Source: a bacterium | GTDB taxonomy: Bacteria; Pseudomonadota; Gammaproteobacteria; Berkiellales; Berkiellaceae | Direction of reading: 5' to 3' | Assembly (NCBI GenBank): GCA_009927065.1 | Contig: RFNU01000244.1 | Span: 1-10,431 of the forward strand | Length of the DNA stretch: 10,431 nucleotides | In this document: positions 1 to 7,178 of the stretch, one piece after another | How the letters are laid out: the number at the start of each line of letters is the position of its first letter | Position numbering within the stretch: position 1 is the stretch's first letter | Translations under genes and position numbers: made by a program | Notes under the pieces: generated by a model | Database searches by the model: none | Seen by the model: the letters and a program-made list of their open reading frames with translations, nothing else | What the model was told of the DNA's origin: nothing

Positions 1-9
1 GAATTCGGC

Positions 10-1620
10 ATGAATATTTTTAAACGATGGAAGATAACACTCGCGGGCCTATGGGTTAGTGCTCTTACTTTTACCAGTTCGGATCGTCAGAGCCCTTCAC
101 AACAGGTTATGAATATATCTTCATTCGATGATGATCAATCACGCCAATTAACCTCTCGTCACCATTATTCTTTTAAACAAAATGATTTTATTCAAAATAT
201 TAATACTTATTTAAAATATAATAACCCTAACCCACCTTTACTGCTTAACGAGGGAGATATCTCTCAAGGCCTTGATTTTATCTATATGAATTATTTTTTT
301 TATCAAGAAGATGGCCAGAATAGATTCATGAATTTTATTCAAAAAGTCAGTCAAAAGGACAGTATAAAATATTTAGATCAGCTTTATGATTTAACAGAAG
401 ATCTGAAGGAGGAAAGCGAGTTTTATCCTAGAGACTCATTTGATCGTCAAGAAATTATCGACAAATCTAGAAAAATTTATCAAGATTTAGCTATTATTGA
501 TCAGGTATTATTGCATTATGCACCAGTCCATCGACACGCTAAATATAAAGTTAATCATTTTTATCTGACTCGATCGCGCGATGATGCGTTAGCTTTGGTT
601 GGACTTGACAACTATGCTGAAAGTATTGGTATTTTTGATTTGAGCTTGCCTGAAAGTGATATTTATCTTAAAAAATATTTAACACCAGGGGATGCATGCT
701 CACCCTTTTATCCTGATGGATTGTATGAAATAACCACATCGAATCATGCCTTTGTTGTGAGCATTGATAAACAACATACCCCCCGTGTTTTTGACAGTAA
801 TGATGGGGTATATGCTAACCATTCGTTATTGTTAGAACGAATAAAACGCTATGCGCATGAGGAAAGTAACCAACTCTTAGTACATTCATATGCAATAGAA
901 CCTTCTCGTAAAAAATTACTCTTTGCTTATCAGGATTCAATACCTCGTGATAAAATACAGGCTCAATTGAAACAATCCAATGATCTTTGGAAAAAATATT
1001 TTTTATCAACACAGACGCTAACGGCTTTTGAGAAGAAATTTATTGCGCAGATGTTTTTATTTGATTGTCTCGTCAAAAGTTCTTATACACTGTTAAAGAA
1101 TGAAATTGATTTCTTATTAACATTAAATGTAGATATCAATCTCGGTTGGCAAGATCAACCCACGCCTCTAGAAATAGCGCTCTCTTTGCGTGATATGGAT
1201 ATGATTCAGTTACTGATAGACAAGGGAGCGAACATTCATTTACTTGATGCGAAAGGCAATACTCTTTTGATGCGGACTGTTTATTTAGGGTATCTTGAAG
1301 GGGTTGATTATTTAATGGCGCAAGGGATTGATATTAATACTCAAAATCATAAAGGACAAACAGCATTACATATCGCTTTGGAAAATAGGTGTTCAGGTAT
1401 AGCGTCTTTATTAATTCAAAAAGGTATCAATTCATCTTTAATAGACAACTATGGGCGTACAGCACTTCATATTGCAGCTGATAAAAATTATCTTAATATC
1501 ATTCAGCTCTTAGTCAAACGGGGAGCATCTTTGGATATCAAGAATAGTAAGAGCAAGACACCTCTTACGATTTTACCACAAGTTTCGCACTTAAGAAAAA
1601 AGCAATATAGTCCTGGGTAG
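10..1620 (+). CDS. Ankyrin-repeat protein with degenerate C58/YopT-like protease region
   Basis: A 536-residue protein. Residues 1-24 look like a signal peptide or membrane anchor: basic K5-R6-W7-K8, then hydrophobic residues 9-21. The C-terminal third (about 361-520) holds four to five ankyrin repeats, recognisable by units such as GQTALHIALENR (449-460) and GRTALHIAADKN (482-493), which usually mediate protein-protein contact. The middle resembles papain-fold C58 proteases of intracellular bacteria: EGDISQGL (81-88), H246 in NHAFVVSID and D262 in VFDSNDG sit where a Cys/His/Asp triad would fall. The expected Cys is Ser85, so activity is doubtful. The protease assignment is from remembered family patterns and is moderate; the ankyrin call is strong. 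A role as a host-directed effector is inference. The frame is open to the window edge (GAA TTC GGC ATG) and too little upstream sequence is present to judge an RBS, so the true start could lie earlier, although the signal-like N-terminus favours this one. Confidence 0.8.
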   Translation: MNIFKRWKITLAGLWVSALTFTSSDRQSPSQQVMNISSFDDDQSRQLTSRHHYSFKQNDFIQNINTYLKYNNPNPPLLLNEGDISQGLDFIYMNYFFYQEDGQNRFMNFIQKVSQKDSIKYLDQLYDLTEDLKEESEFYPRDSFDRQEIIDKSRKIYQDLAIIDQVLLHYAPVHRHAKYKVNHFYLTRSRDDALALVGLDNYAESIGIFDLSLPESDIYLKKYLTPGDACSPFYPDGLYEITTSNHAFVVSIDKQHTPRVFDSNDGVYANHSLLLERIKRYAHEESNQLLVHSYAIEPSRKKLLFAYQDSIPRDKIQAQLKQSNDLWKKYFLSTQTLTAFEKKFIAQMFLFDCLVKSSYTLLKNEIDFLLTLNVDINLGWQDQPTPLEIALSLRDMDMIQLLIDKGANIHLLDAKGNTLLMRTVYLGYLEGVDYLMAQGIDINTQNHKGQTALHIALENRCSGIASLLIQKGINSSLIDNYGRTALHIAADKNYLNIIQLLVKRGASLDIKNSKSKTPLTILPQVSHLRKKQYSPG

Positions 1621-1629
1621 GTTAAAAAA

Positions 1630-2015
1630 TTGGTGGTTAAAGATGTGTTCGCTATGGTTGATTGGCCTTATCTGAAGTCAGTCCAATTAAACAAAACGCG
1701 TGCGCAATCCTTTAGACCTATTGATGCATAGTCGCTTACTGTGAGCCTCTTATTGACAAAAAAGCCCATGTTCACTGCTCGCTGAGGATGCTGTCTTGGT
1801 TAAAAATCGTAGCCAAAAGATAGAGCTTGTTCATGATCAATATCCAGGGAATGGGCAAGATGTTAGTGTTGGCATGGATTGAGTGAACATGCTTTTACTC
1901 CGATTGTCTAGGCACGATCTGCGCACCTTAGAGAGGTTGCTGCCAAACCTATGGTGATAAAGTTCAATCTCTTTATGGTCATTAACTGCATTTAAAGACA
2001 TTGAATGCTAGATGA
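1630..2015 (+). pseudogene. Decayed remnant of an unidentified gene
   Basis: No intact ORF spans this gap, but protein-like stretches follow one another on the + strand in shifting frames: about 1630-1728 (includes DWPYLKSVQLNKTRAQSF, then TAG at 1729), 1725-1783 (AYCEPLIDKKAHVHC), 1784-1879 (VKNRSQKIELVHDQYPG and GQDVSVGM), 1876-1950 (GLSEHAFTPIV, a TAG, then ARSAHLREVAAKP) and 1950-2012 (YGDKVQSLYGH, a TAA, then LHLKTLNA). Read in order they give a plausible continuous polypeptide with about four frameshifts and several stops. I do not recognise the family. The decay call is inference from non-random composition and ordered frames; it could be checked by a frameshift-tolerant protein search. 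Confidence 0.45.
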
Positions 2016-2029
2016 CGGGTAAATATATT

Positions 2030-2036
2030 GAGAGAG
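2030..2036 (+). promoter_or_regulatory. Ribosome binding site deciding the 2045 start
   Basis: GAGAGAG lies 8 bases before ATG 2045. The earlier in-frame ATG at 2012 has only weak purine context (CATTGAATGCTAG) and lies inside the tail of the upstream remnant, so 2045 is preferred. Confidence 0.45.
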
Positions 2037-2044
2037 CATTCAAG

Positions 2045-4246
2045 ATGCCTGTATTAACATACGCGCAAATCATCACCTTAACAGAGCAGATGGTTGATCA
2101 GCATAGCTTGAGTAAAGCTCATTACAAAGCTATTGTGCATTCTTGCCAGCAGGATGTTGTTTTAGCCAAGCTCTTGGAAGCTTATCCACCTTTAAAGTTT
2201 AAACGCTTGTATAATCACGCTCGTGAGCGAGATTTGGTGGAACGTCGGGCACAACAACCACGACAACAGGCAAGAGTGCAGGACATGCGTGGTGTTCACG
2301 ATCCAATTTTTGGTGATAGTCGTCAAGCCAGTAAAGAATGGTTGCACAGCCAGCCCGGTGTTTCAACAGCAGATAGTATCAACTCGTCTTTGGAGAGGGA
2401 ATACAAACCCTATTTCTTAGAGATTTTTAAAAAAAAGCTTGATGAAGGGTTGATAGTCAGATTGTATCCAGCGTTGGCTGAAGAAGAAAAAAAAGAAGGG
2501 CAAGAAGAATCTCTGTATACCCAGCAAGAGGAACATAAAAAACAAAAGCTAAAGGAAATCACACAAGACTTTAACGATTTTATGGAGTATTTGTTTGAAT
2601 CATATAAAGCGGGAGCTACAGGTGCTGATACGTTAATTCAATCCGTTCAAGCTGCATTAGCGCGAGAGAAGCAGGAACAGAAAGATGATGCTTTGCAGAT
2701 CTTATTCAGTTCATTAAATGGAGCTAGAACGGGTTACGCAGATACATCATCCAAATATATTGCAGCCAGTCATCGTTTTGCGAAAGGACAAGCGAGAGAC
2801 TGGTCGTGTATGCCAGGCGTTGATGAGCGGGTTTTAGATGGGTTGACAGGGCTGCGATTAACATCAGAACCGCAACAGACACTAAAGAAGCAGTGTTCTT
2901 TAGAAGACCAATATCTCCAATCATTAGCCCATGCTTTTATCATCAAAACAGCTGATGGTATTTTGCCCTCCCCGTTGTATTACTCTATGGTGTTACAAGC
3001 CACCTTGCCAGACGGTTGGAGTTGTGGGGTTGAGGTTGAACCGGCTTATCATGTCACGATTGACCATCAAAAAGCTTATATCGAGCGGTATCAAAAGGAA
3101 CAAAAAGACAAACTGTTAACCATAGCGCGAGGATTATTGGGTGCAAAAGAGGATGCAGAGGTTAGCTTTGCTCAACTGCATCAATCCCTCTTTCCAGACC
3201 GTTCCCAGCAAGCCCCATCAGCAGTGCCAGTATTAAACTATGCAGCAGTACAAGAGTTTTTCCCTAAAGAGATGTTGCCTCATCACGTAAGGAATTTCTT
3301 TTCAAAAGCAGGGTTGGATACTGAACTGACTGCAGTTTCACCTGAAAAAATGGATGGATTGTTACAACGTACGATCAGTGAAAATGCACAGCAGACCGCT
3401 CAAGACAGACTCTTAAGAGTATTACAGATGACTTATGCTACTAAGCAAGAAGCTCATGATGAATTAGTGCGTTTAGGAGTAAATGGGCAGATTGTAGGGC
3501 CGGAGCAAAAACAGATTTTAGTCATCAAGGATGAAAAAGGAACTCAGCAAGATATCAATGAGTTCCTTGATCAATTGGCTATGAATAAAGAAGATATCCA
3601 AAAAAGAATGAGTGAACAGACAGGGATGAATCAAGAGTGGCTGCATCTTATCAGATTGTTATTTTCACGCAGCAACACCGACGGCTTAGATTTATGTCAC
3701 TCATTAGCAGCAGAAGGATTTAATGGTTTGAGCAAAGAGGCTAACAACATTCTTGATAGTGCAGAAATAAAGCGTCAATGTCATGGGTTGCAAGCACATG
3801 TATTGGCTTTAGGGAGCGCTTATCAGCAAGAACATCCTGAGCATTATTTTCATTATTACACGCATGACGAGGCGATCAAAGATCATATCAAAGACTTTAT
3901 TTTAGAAAAAATAAATAGTCGTTTTCTAGGCTTTGATTATTATGGGGCACATGATTTTCCTTGTCAGCATGAGTTAGTTGCTAAGATTATCCGTGAGCTG
4001 ATAGCAACGAATCGCTTAGAGAATATTGAGGCTCAAAAAACCTTGGTTTATTGGTTATTCTTGCAAGGATGTGTTGAACCTTTGGAGAGCTTGTTCAAGC
4101 TAGATCGTCACTTAACGAACTTATCAGTACCAGTAGGGTTGTTCAGACCTTCCCTCCTCATGCTTGCCATCGAATGTAATCAACAAGCAATAGTCAAGTT
4201 GCTTGTAGAGAATGGTGCTGATATCAATGCAAAAGATACGCGGTAG
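2045..4246 (+). CDS. Large protein with C-terminal ankyrin repeat, truncated by frameshift
   Basis: A 733-residue reading frame from ATG 2045 (744 from ATG 2012). Most of it matches nothing I recognise. Visible features are an Arg/Gln-rich stretch (about 48-80, with RLYNHARERDL), a highly charged, probably coiled-coil segment (about 145-177, rich in E, K and Q) and a long, probably helical middle. The last 30 residues are an ankyrin repeat, with LLMLAIECNQQAIVKLLVENG then ADINAKDTR. The frame stops at TAG 4244-4246 in the middle of the ankyrin array. The next base frame continues at once with GSTALMFAALKGD, a textbook continuation, so the stop is caused by a 1-base indel near 4241-4243 and the gene is the 5' part of a longer ankyrin gene. 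The product may still be made but would lack most repeats. It lies on the same strand as the ankyrin gene upstream and appears somewhat richer in GC. An effector role is inference. Confidence 0.6.
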   Translation: MPVLTYAQIITLTEQMVDQHSLSKAHYKAIVHSCQQDVVLAKLLEAYPPLKFKRLYNHARERDLVERRAQQPRQQARVQDMRGVHDPIFGDSRQASKEWLHSQPGVSTADSINSSLEREYKPYFLEIFKKKLDEGLIVRLYPALAEEEKKEGQEESLYTQQEEHKKQKLKEITQDFNDFMEYLFESYKAGATGADTLIQSVQAALAREKQEQKDDALQILFSSLNGARTGYADTSSKYIAASHRFAKGQARDWSCMPGVDERVLDGLTGLRLTSEPQQTLKKQCSLEDQYLQSLAHAFIIKTADGILPSPLYYSMVLQATLPDGWSCGVEVEPAYHVTIDHQKAYIERYQKEQKDKLLTIARGLLGAKEDAEVSFAQLHQSLFPDRSQQAPSAVPVLNYAAVQEFFPKEMLPHHVRNFFSKAGLDTELTAVSPEKMDGLLQRTISENAQQTAQDRLLRVLQMTYATKQEAHDELVRLGVNGQIVGPEQKQILVIKDEKGTQQDINEFLDQLAMNKEDIQKRMSEQTGMNQEWLHLIRLLFSRSNTDGLDLCHSLAAEGFNGLSKEANNILDSAEIKRQCHGLQAHVLALGSAYQQEHPEHYFHYYTHDEAIKDHIKDFILEKINSRFLGFDYYGAHDFPCQHELVAKIIRELIATNRLENIEAQKTLVYWLFLQGCVEPLESLFKLDRHLTNLSVPVGLFRPSLLMLAIECNQQAIVKLLVENGADINAKDTR

Positions 4247-4874
4247 TACAGCTCTTATGTTTGCAGCTTTAAAGGGTGATCGAGAGAGTGTGAAGTTGCT
4301 TTTAGAGATGGGATCAGAAGCTAATCTTGAAAAAATAGATGCAAGAGCCTAAAAATACCTAATATCATTTCTAACTACTGATAAAAAAACATTTAAGTAT
4401 TTAGATAAAGCATTAAAACGAAAAGATGATCGTTCGGCATGCGTCTTTCTTCACAGATTCTCAGCTATCGATCTCAGTAATCCTAATATCGATTTTAAAT
4501 CCTTATTGTTCAGGGTCGCAGCTTATGGAAAACCATCTACGCTCGACCTCCTTATGGAGCGAAGTAGTCGCTCAGAAGGCTTTAATCGTAATGATGATGT
4601 TCATAGACAAGATGAACAAGGCAAAACAGCATTGCATCATGCTATCGAAACGGGCAATGTTGAGATGATTGAAGCTTTAGTAAAGGATCATCGTGCTGAT
4701 GTTAAGGTGAAAGATAAGAACGGTGAAACACCAATCACTCTTGCTGAAAGATTAAGCCAAGGAGATGTGGCAGATTTTTTGAGAAACAGTACTGAGAATA
4801 GACAATCAAGCTTATTCTTGAACACTACCCGCTCGATGCAACACATTAATAATCGTTCTAATAAGCGCTCTTAA
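4242..4874 (+). pseudogene. Detached 3' part of the broken ankyrin gene
   Basis: In the frame starting at 4242 the sequence continues the ankyrin protein encoded by 2045-4246: GSTALMFAALKGDRESVKLL, then ANLEKIDARA, an in-frame TAA at 4350-4352, and onward without further stops to TAA 4872-4874. The part after the nonsense codon includes KYLISFLTTDKK, then AAYGKPSTLDLLMERS, a clear repeat with QGKTALHHAIETGNVEMIEA, a second with NGETPITLAERLSQGDV, and a Ser/Asn/Arg-rich tail. CAA to TAA would be a simple origin of the stop. Internal starts (for example TTG 4506) have no convincing RBS, so independent translation is unlikely. With the upstream part, the ancestral gene would have spanned 2045-4874, about 940 codons. 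A sequencing error could explain the frameshift, but less easily both lesions. Confidence 0.65.
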
Positions 4875-4900
4875 AATTAGCTGTATTTTCAGCTGATCTG

Positions 4901-4909
4901 TGTTAGGAT
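4901..4909 (+). promoter_or_regulatory. Possible extended -10 of the tRNA-Pro promoter
   Basis: TGT followed by TAGGAT forms an extended -10 element. It predicts a transcription start about 5 bases before the tRNA. No good -35 is seen at the usual distance. Confidence 0.3.
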
Positions 4910-4920
4910 AAAGCTGTTTT

Positions 4921-4994
4921 CGGGGCGTAGCGCAGCTTGGTAGCGCACATGCATGGGGTGCATGGGGTCGGAGGTTCAAATCCTCTCGTCCCGA
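4921..4994 (+). tRNA. tRNA-Pro(GGG)
   Basis: The full cloverleaf can be drawn. The acceptor stem CGGGGCG pairs with CGTCCCG (one G-U) and has the C1-G72 pair typical of bacterial proline tRNAs. The D arm is GCGC/GCGC, the anticodon stem CATGC/GCATG is perfect, the loop ATGGGGT puts anticodon GGG at 4955-4957, and the T arm is GGAGG-TTCAAAT-CCTCT. It closely resembles E. coli tRNA-Pro(GGG). After discriminator A4994 the sequence is AGAAAT, so CCA is not encoded and must be added by the CCA-adding enzyme. The three other tRNAs here encode CCA. The tRNA converges on the tus-like gene, whose stop is only 10 bases away, and no terminator lies between. Confidence 0.93.
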
Positions 4995-5004
4995 AGAAAT
5001 GAAA

Positions 5005-5949
5005 TTACTCTTTATCTGTCATCATAGCCTTGTTCGCCGCAACGTTGTGAGCAATCTTTTCACTGACCCTCACATCCACTTTACTAATGTAGGCCCTAAT
5101 TGCAGGAACAAATGGCTCATCCATAATTTTTTTGTCTTTGCGAATGAGACGTGTTTGTTGCTGTTCTGTAGATACTTGTTCGCGCGCAGGTCTAATGAGA
5201 GGGAGCTTCGATCCTTTTGGAAAAATAACAGGAAGCGTCCCTTTTAGCATAGAACGGTTACCATTTTTATCGACAACATTAATACGTAAGTGAGGCGCTA
5301 ATTTTTGTCTAATAGACAGAGTCGTGCTTGCTGCAAGTTTATTGATTTTATCAATTTCATTGTCAAAACGACCTTCCTTATTTCTGCGCTGGAGCAAAAT
5401 AATCGCTTGAGCTGGTGTAATAGTTTTAATGGATTGTGTATGAGCCCAAGTCCAGCCTAACTGAGATGGTTCAAAGTCAAGCATAGGCAAGCAACGATAG
5501 ACATGTTTAAAATGAAGATGCTCTAACCCAATATCCATTAAAAATTGATGAACAATTTGAGGGCGTTCATGTGATGGATTACCAAATTGATTATCTAAGG
5601 TCGCTTCTTTTATTTTCAGTAAGTTTTTACGCAGATCAACCATATGAGTTTGAAACGCTTTTTTAGCCATATTAAGTTCTGTGATGGCAGCATAAAGTGG
5701 TGGAGATGCAGCTATAAAACCAGGACAAAATAAGACCGTTTTGGCCTTCTGTTCTGGATGTAATGTAAAAAGCTGTAGTACATACTGTAAGCGTTCAATA
5801 GGATCGGATATATTTAATCGATGTTCTGCACGATCATCCAGCCATAAAAAATAGTCATTATTGTAGCGTAATTGCAAAATAACTTTTTCAGTCGTAATAA
5901 GAATGTTATTAAAAAGAGTTTTTATCAGTGATTTTTGTTCTACAGACAT
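5005..5949 (-). CDS. tus: Replication terminus site-binding protein (Tus family)
   Basis: A 314-residue protein, close to the 309 residues of E. coli Tus, which binds Ter sites and stops the replicative helicase when a fork arrives from one side. Resemblance to Tus as remembered runs along the chain. Residues 147-188 (HFKHVYRCLP, then QLGWTWAHTQSIKTIT) correspond to the Tus stretch with LRFGWANKHIIKNL. Residues 76-105 (PGFIAASPPLYAAI, then MAKKAFQTHMV) correspond to the Tus region around INKLKTTFEHIV. Residues 222-244 (RINVVDKNGNRSMLKG) match the RVWYKGDQKQVQHA strand, and FVPAIRAYISK (280-290) matches the C-terminal IIPRLHLYVAD. Divergence is high, so the Ter sequence it recognises may differ. 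It is extended at the C-terminus by about 24 charged residues. ATG 5949 is used; an in-frame TGA lies just upstream and the RBS is weak (CGAG). It is transcribed toward tRNA-Pro and has its own promoter. Confidence 0.8.
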   Translation of the reverse strand: MSVEQKSLIKTLFNNILITTEKVILQLRYNNDYFLWLDDRAEHRLNISDPIERLQYVLQLFTLHPEQKAKTVLFCPGFIAASPPLYAAITELNMAKKAFQTHMVDLRKNLLKIKEATLDNQFGNPSHERPQIVHQFLMDIGLEHLHFKHVYRCLPMLDFEPSQLGWTWAHTQSIKTITPAQAIILLQRRNKEGRFDNEIDKINKLAASTTLSIRQKLAPHLRINVVDKNGNRSMLKGTLPVIFPKGSKLPLIRPAREQVSTEQQQTRLIRKDKKIMDEPFVPAIRAYISKVDVRVSEKIAHNVAANKAMMTDKE

Positions 5950-5982
5950 AACGCTCGTTCAATTAATAATGCACATGCAAGT

Positions 5983-6010
5983 ATTATACCGCAAAATTTA
6001 GCAGTTACAC
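5983..6010 (-). promoter_or_regulatory. Promoter of the tus-like gene
   Basis: On the minus strand a perfect TATAAT (plus positions 5983-5988) follows a weak -35, GTGTAA (6005-6010), with a 16-base spacer. The predicted start is near 5976, giving a leader of about 27 bases before ATG 5949. Confidence 0.5.
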
Positions 6011-6016
6011 GAATCT
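6000..6016 (-). promoter_or_regulatory. Candidate Ter-like operator in the tus promoter
   Basis: The minus strand reads AGATTCGTGTAACTGCT. Against the E. coli Ter consensus AGNATGTTGTAAYTAAA it matches at 11 of 17 positions (one being N), including a run of TGTAACT, but misses the G at position 6 and the A-rich 3' end. It overlaps the -35 of the tus promoter. In E. coli TerB also overlaps the tus promoter and gives autorepression, which is the main reason to list it. The sequence match alone is weak. Confidence 0.25.
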
Positions 6017-6132
6017 TATGCTAATAAAACAACTTATTTTATGAATTCATTGATTTTTCTTTGATTGATACTTTTTATAAAGTTATCCGTAAGGTAAACT
6101 ACCTCTAAAAAAATACAAGGATAATCATCAAG

Positions 6133-6885
6133 GTGAGCGAACAAAGAAAATCTATTCGTTTAAATAAGTTGCTTGCCTCAGTTGGTGTTGCTTCAAGACG
6201 ATCAATTGATCAATGGATTGAACAGGGGCGTATCACTGTAGATGGTAAGCTAGCAGCACTGGGGGCGTTTGTGACTGCGGATCAAGAGATACGATTGGAT
6301 GGTCAATCTCTTGATGTGGTGAATCATGATCATAAAATTTTAGAAGTTATTAAATATAATAAACCTGTTAATGTGATCTGTTCTCGTCAAGATGAAAGAG
6401 GCCGGGAGACGGTTTTTGACCATTTACCCACACCCCGCAGCGGAAGATGGATAAGTATAGGTCGACTTGATTTTAAAACAACAGGCCTCCTTATTTTTAC
6501 AAATGATGGTGAGTTGGCGCATAAAATGATGCATCCCTCAACCCAAATAGAGCGCGAATATCATGTAAAAATTCAAGGTGATTGCGAGCTTTCGGTGTTA
6601 AAAGCATTGAAAGAAGGTGTTTACTTAGAAGATGGATGGGCTTGCGTCGAGAGTATTAACATTCTTGAGCAAACACAGAGCGAACACACATGGTTATCGG
6701 TTATTCTGAAAGAGGGTCGGAACAGAGAAGTTCGTCGATTATTTGAAGCTGTTGGAAAAAGTGTTGTTAAATTATCACGTGTTCGTTATGGTTCGATTAG
6801 TCTCCCTGAAACATTAGGACCGGGAAGAGTCGAATATTTAACAGCTAAAGAGAAAGATTTGTTGATGAAAGAAGTTGGTTTGTAA
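6133..6885 (+). CDS. rluB: 23S rRNA pseudouridine synthase, RluB type
   Basis: A 250-residue member of the RsuA/RluB/RluE/RluF family. An N-terminal S4 RNA-binding domain (about 7-50; RLNKLLASVGVASRRSID, then QGRITVDG) is followed by the catalytic domain. The signature IGRLDFKTTGLLIFTNDGEL (109-128) contains the nucleophilic Asp113, and EGRNREVRRLFE (194-205) is the other family hallmark. An S4 domain plus the MHPS and EREYHVKIQG region fits RluB, which modifies U2605 of 23S rRNA, better than the short RluE; RluF or RsuA cannot be fully excluded. It is shorter at the C-terminus than E. coli RluB, lacking the basic tail. The start is GTG 6133 with AAGGA at 6117-6121, 11 bases away; no ATG alternative exists nearby. 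It ends 10 bases from the convergent tRNA-Leu. It acts on the large ribosomal subunit during assembly. Confidence 0.9.
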   Translation: MSEQRKSIRLNKLLASVGVASRRSIDQWIEQGRITVDGKLAALGAFVTADQEIRLDGQSLDVVNHDHKILEVIKYNKPVNVICSRQDERGRETVFDHLPTPRSGRWISIGRLDFKTTGLLIFTNDGELAHKMMHPSTQIEREYHVKIQGDCELSVLKALKEGVYLEDGWACVESINILEQTQSEHTWLSVILKEGRNREVRRLFEAVGKSVVKLSRVRYGSISLPETLGPGRVEYLTAKEKDLLMKEVGL

Positions 6886-6895
6886 AGAAGAAGTT

Positions 6896-6983
6896 TGGTG
6901 CGAAGGGGGGGACTTGAACCCCCACGACTGTTAAGGTCGGCAGATTTTAAGTCTGCTGTGTATACCGATTTCACCACCCTCGC
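6896..6983 (-). tRNA. tRNA-Leu(UAA)
   Basis: An 88-base class II tRNA including encoded CCA (TGG at 6896-6898 on the plus strand). Acceptor GCGAGGG pairs with CCTTCGC, the anticodon stem GCAGA/TCTGC encloses a loop with anticodon TAA (6949-6947), the variable arm is long, and the T arm is GGGGG-TTCAAGT-CCCCC. It is the last of the three tRNAs in the operon. No terminator is seen before the convergent rluB stop. Confidence 0.95.
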
Positions 6984-6991
6984 GCGTAAAA

Positions 6992-7065
6992 TGGAGGCTG
7001 AGGCCGGAATTGAACCGACGTCAACGGATTTGCAGTCCGCTGCATAACCACTCTGCCACTCAGCC
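6992..7065 (-). tRNA. tRNA-Cys(GCA)
   Basis: A 74-base tRNA with encoded CCA. Acceptor GGCTGAG pairs with CTCAGCC, the anticodon stem GCGGA/TCCGT encloses anticodon GCA (7033-7031), and the T arm has GGTTCAATTCC. It is the middle member of the operon, 8 bases before tRNA-Leu. Confidence 0.95.
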
Positions 7066-7099
7066 ATGAATTTCTGAGTTTTTTAAGAACTAAAAAATT

Positions 7100-7175
<76 letters not shown>

Positions 7176-7178
7176 TTA

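Noticed and set aside
2012..2044. In-frame ATG at 2012 as start of the large ankyrin gene
   Set aside because: It lacks a clear RBS and overlaps the end of the upstream remnant, while ATG 2045 has GAGAGAG at a proper distance.
2151..2167. Plus-strand AGGATGTTGT followed by TTTAGCC, a 13/17 match to the Ter consensus
   Set aside because: It lies in a coding stretch (QQDVVLAK) and breaks the TGTAAC core; it shows how often partial Ter matches arise by chance.
4876..4897. Hairpin ATTAGCTG / CAGCTGAT just after the ankyrin pseudogene
   Set aside because: No T-run follows (CTGTGTTAGG), so I do not call it a terminator.
4999..5247. Plus-strand frame of 82 codons
   Set aside because: It is the antisense of the end of the tus-like gene, has no RBS and no recognisable protein features.
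6786..7067. Minus-strand frame of 93 codons
   Set aside because: It runs across tRNA-Cys and tRNA-Leu and into rluB antisense; the apparent protein is a translation of tRNA sequence.
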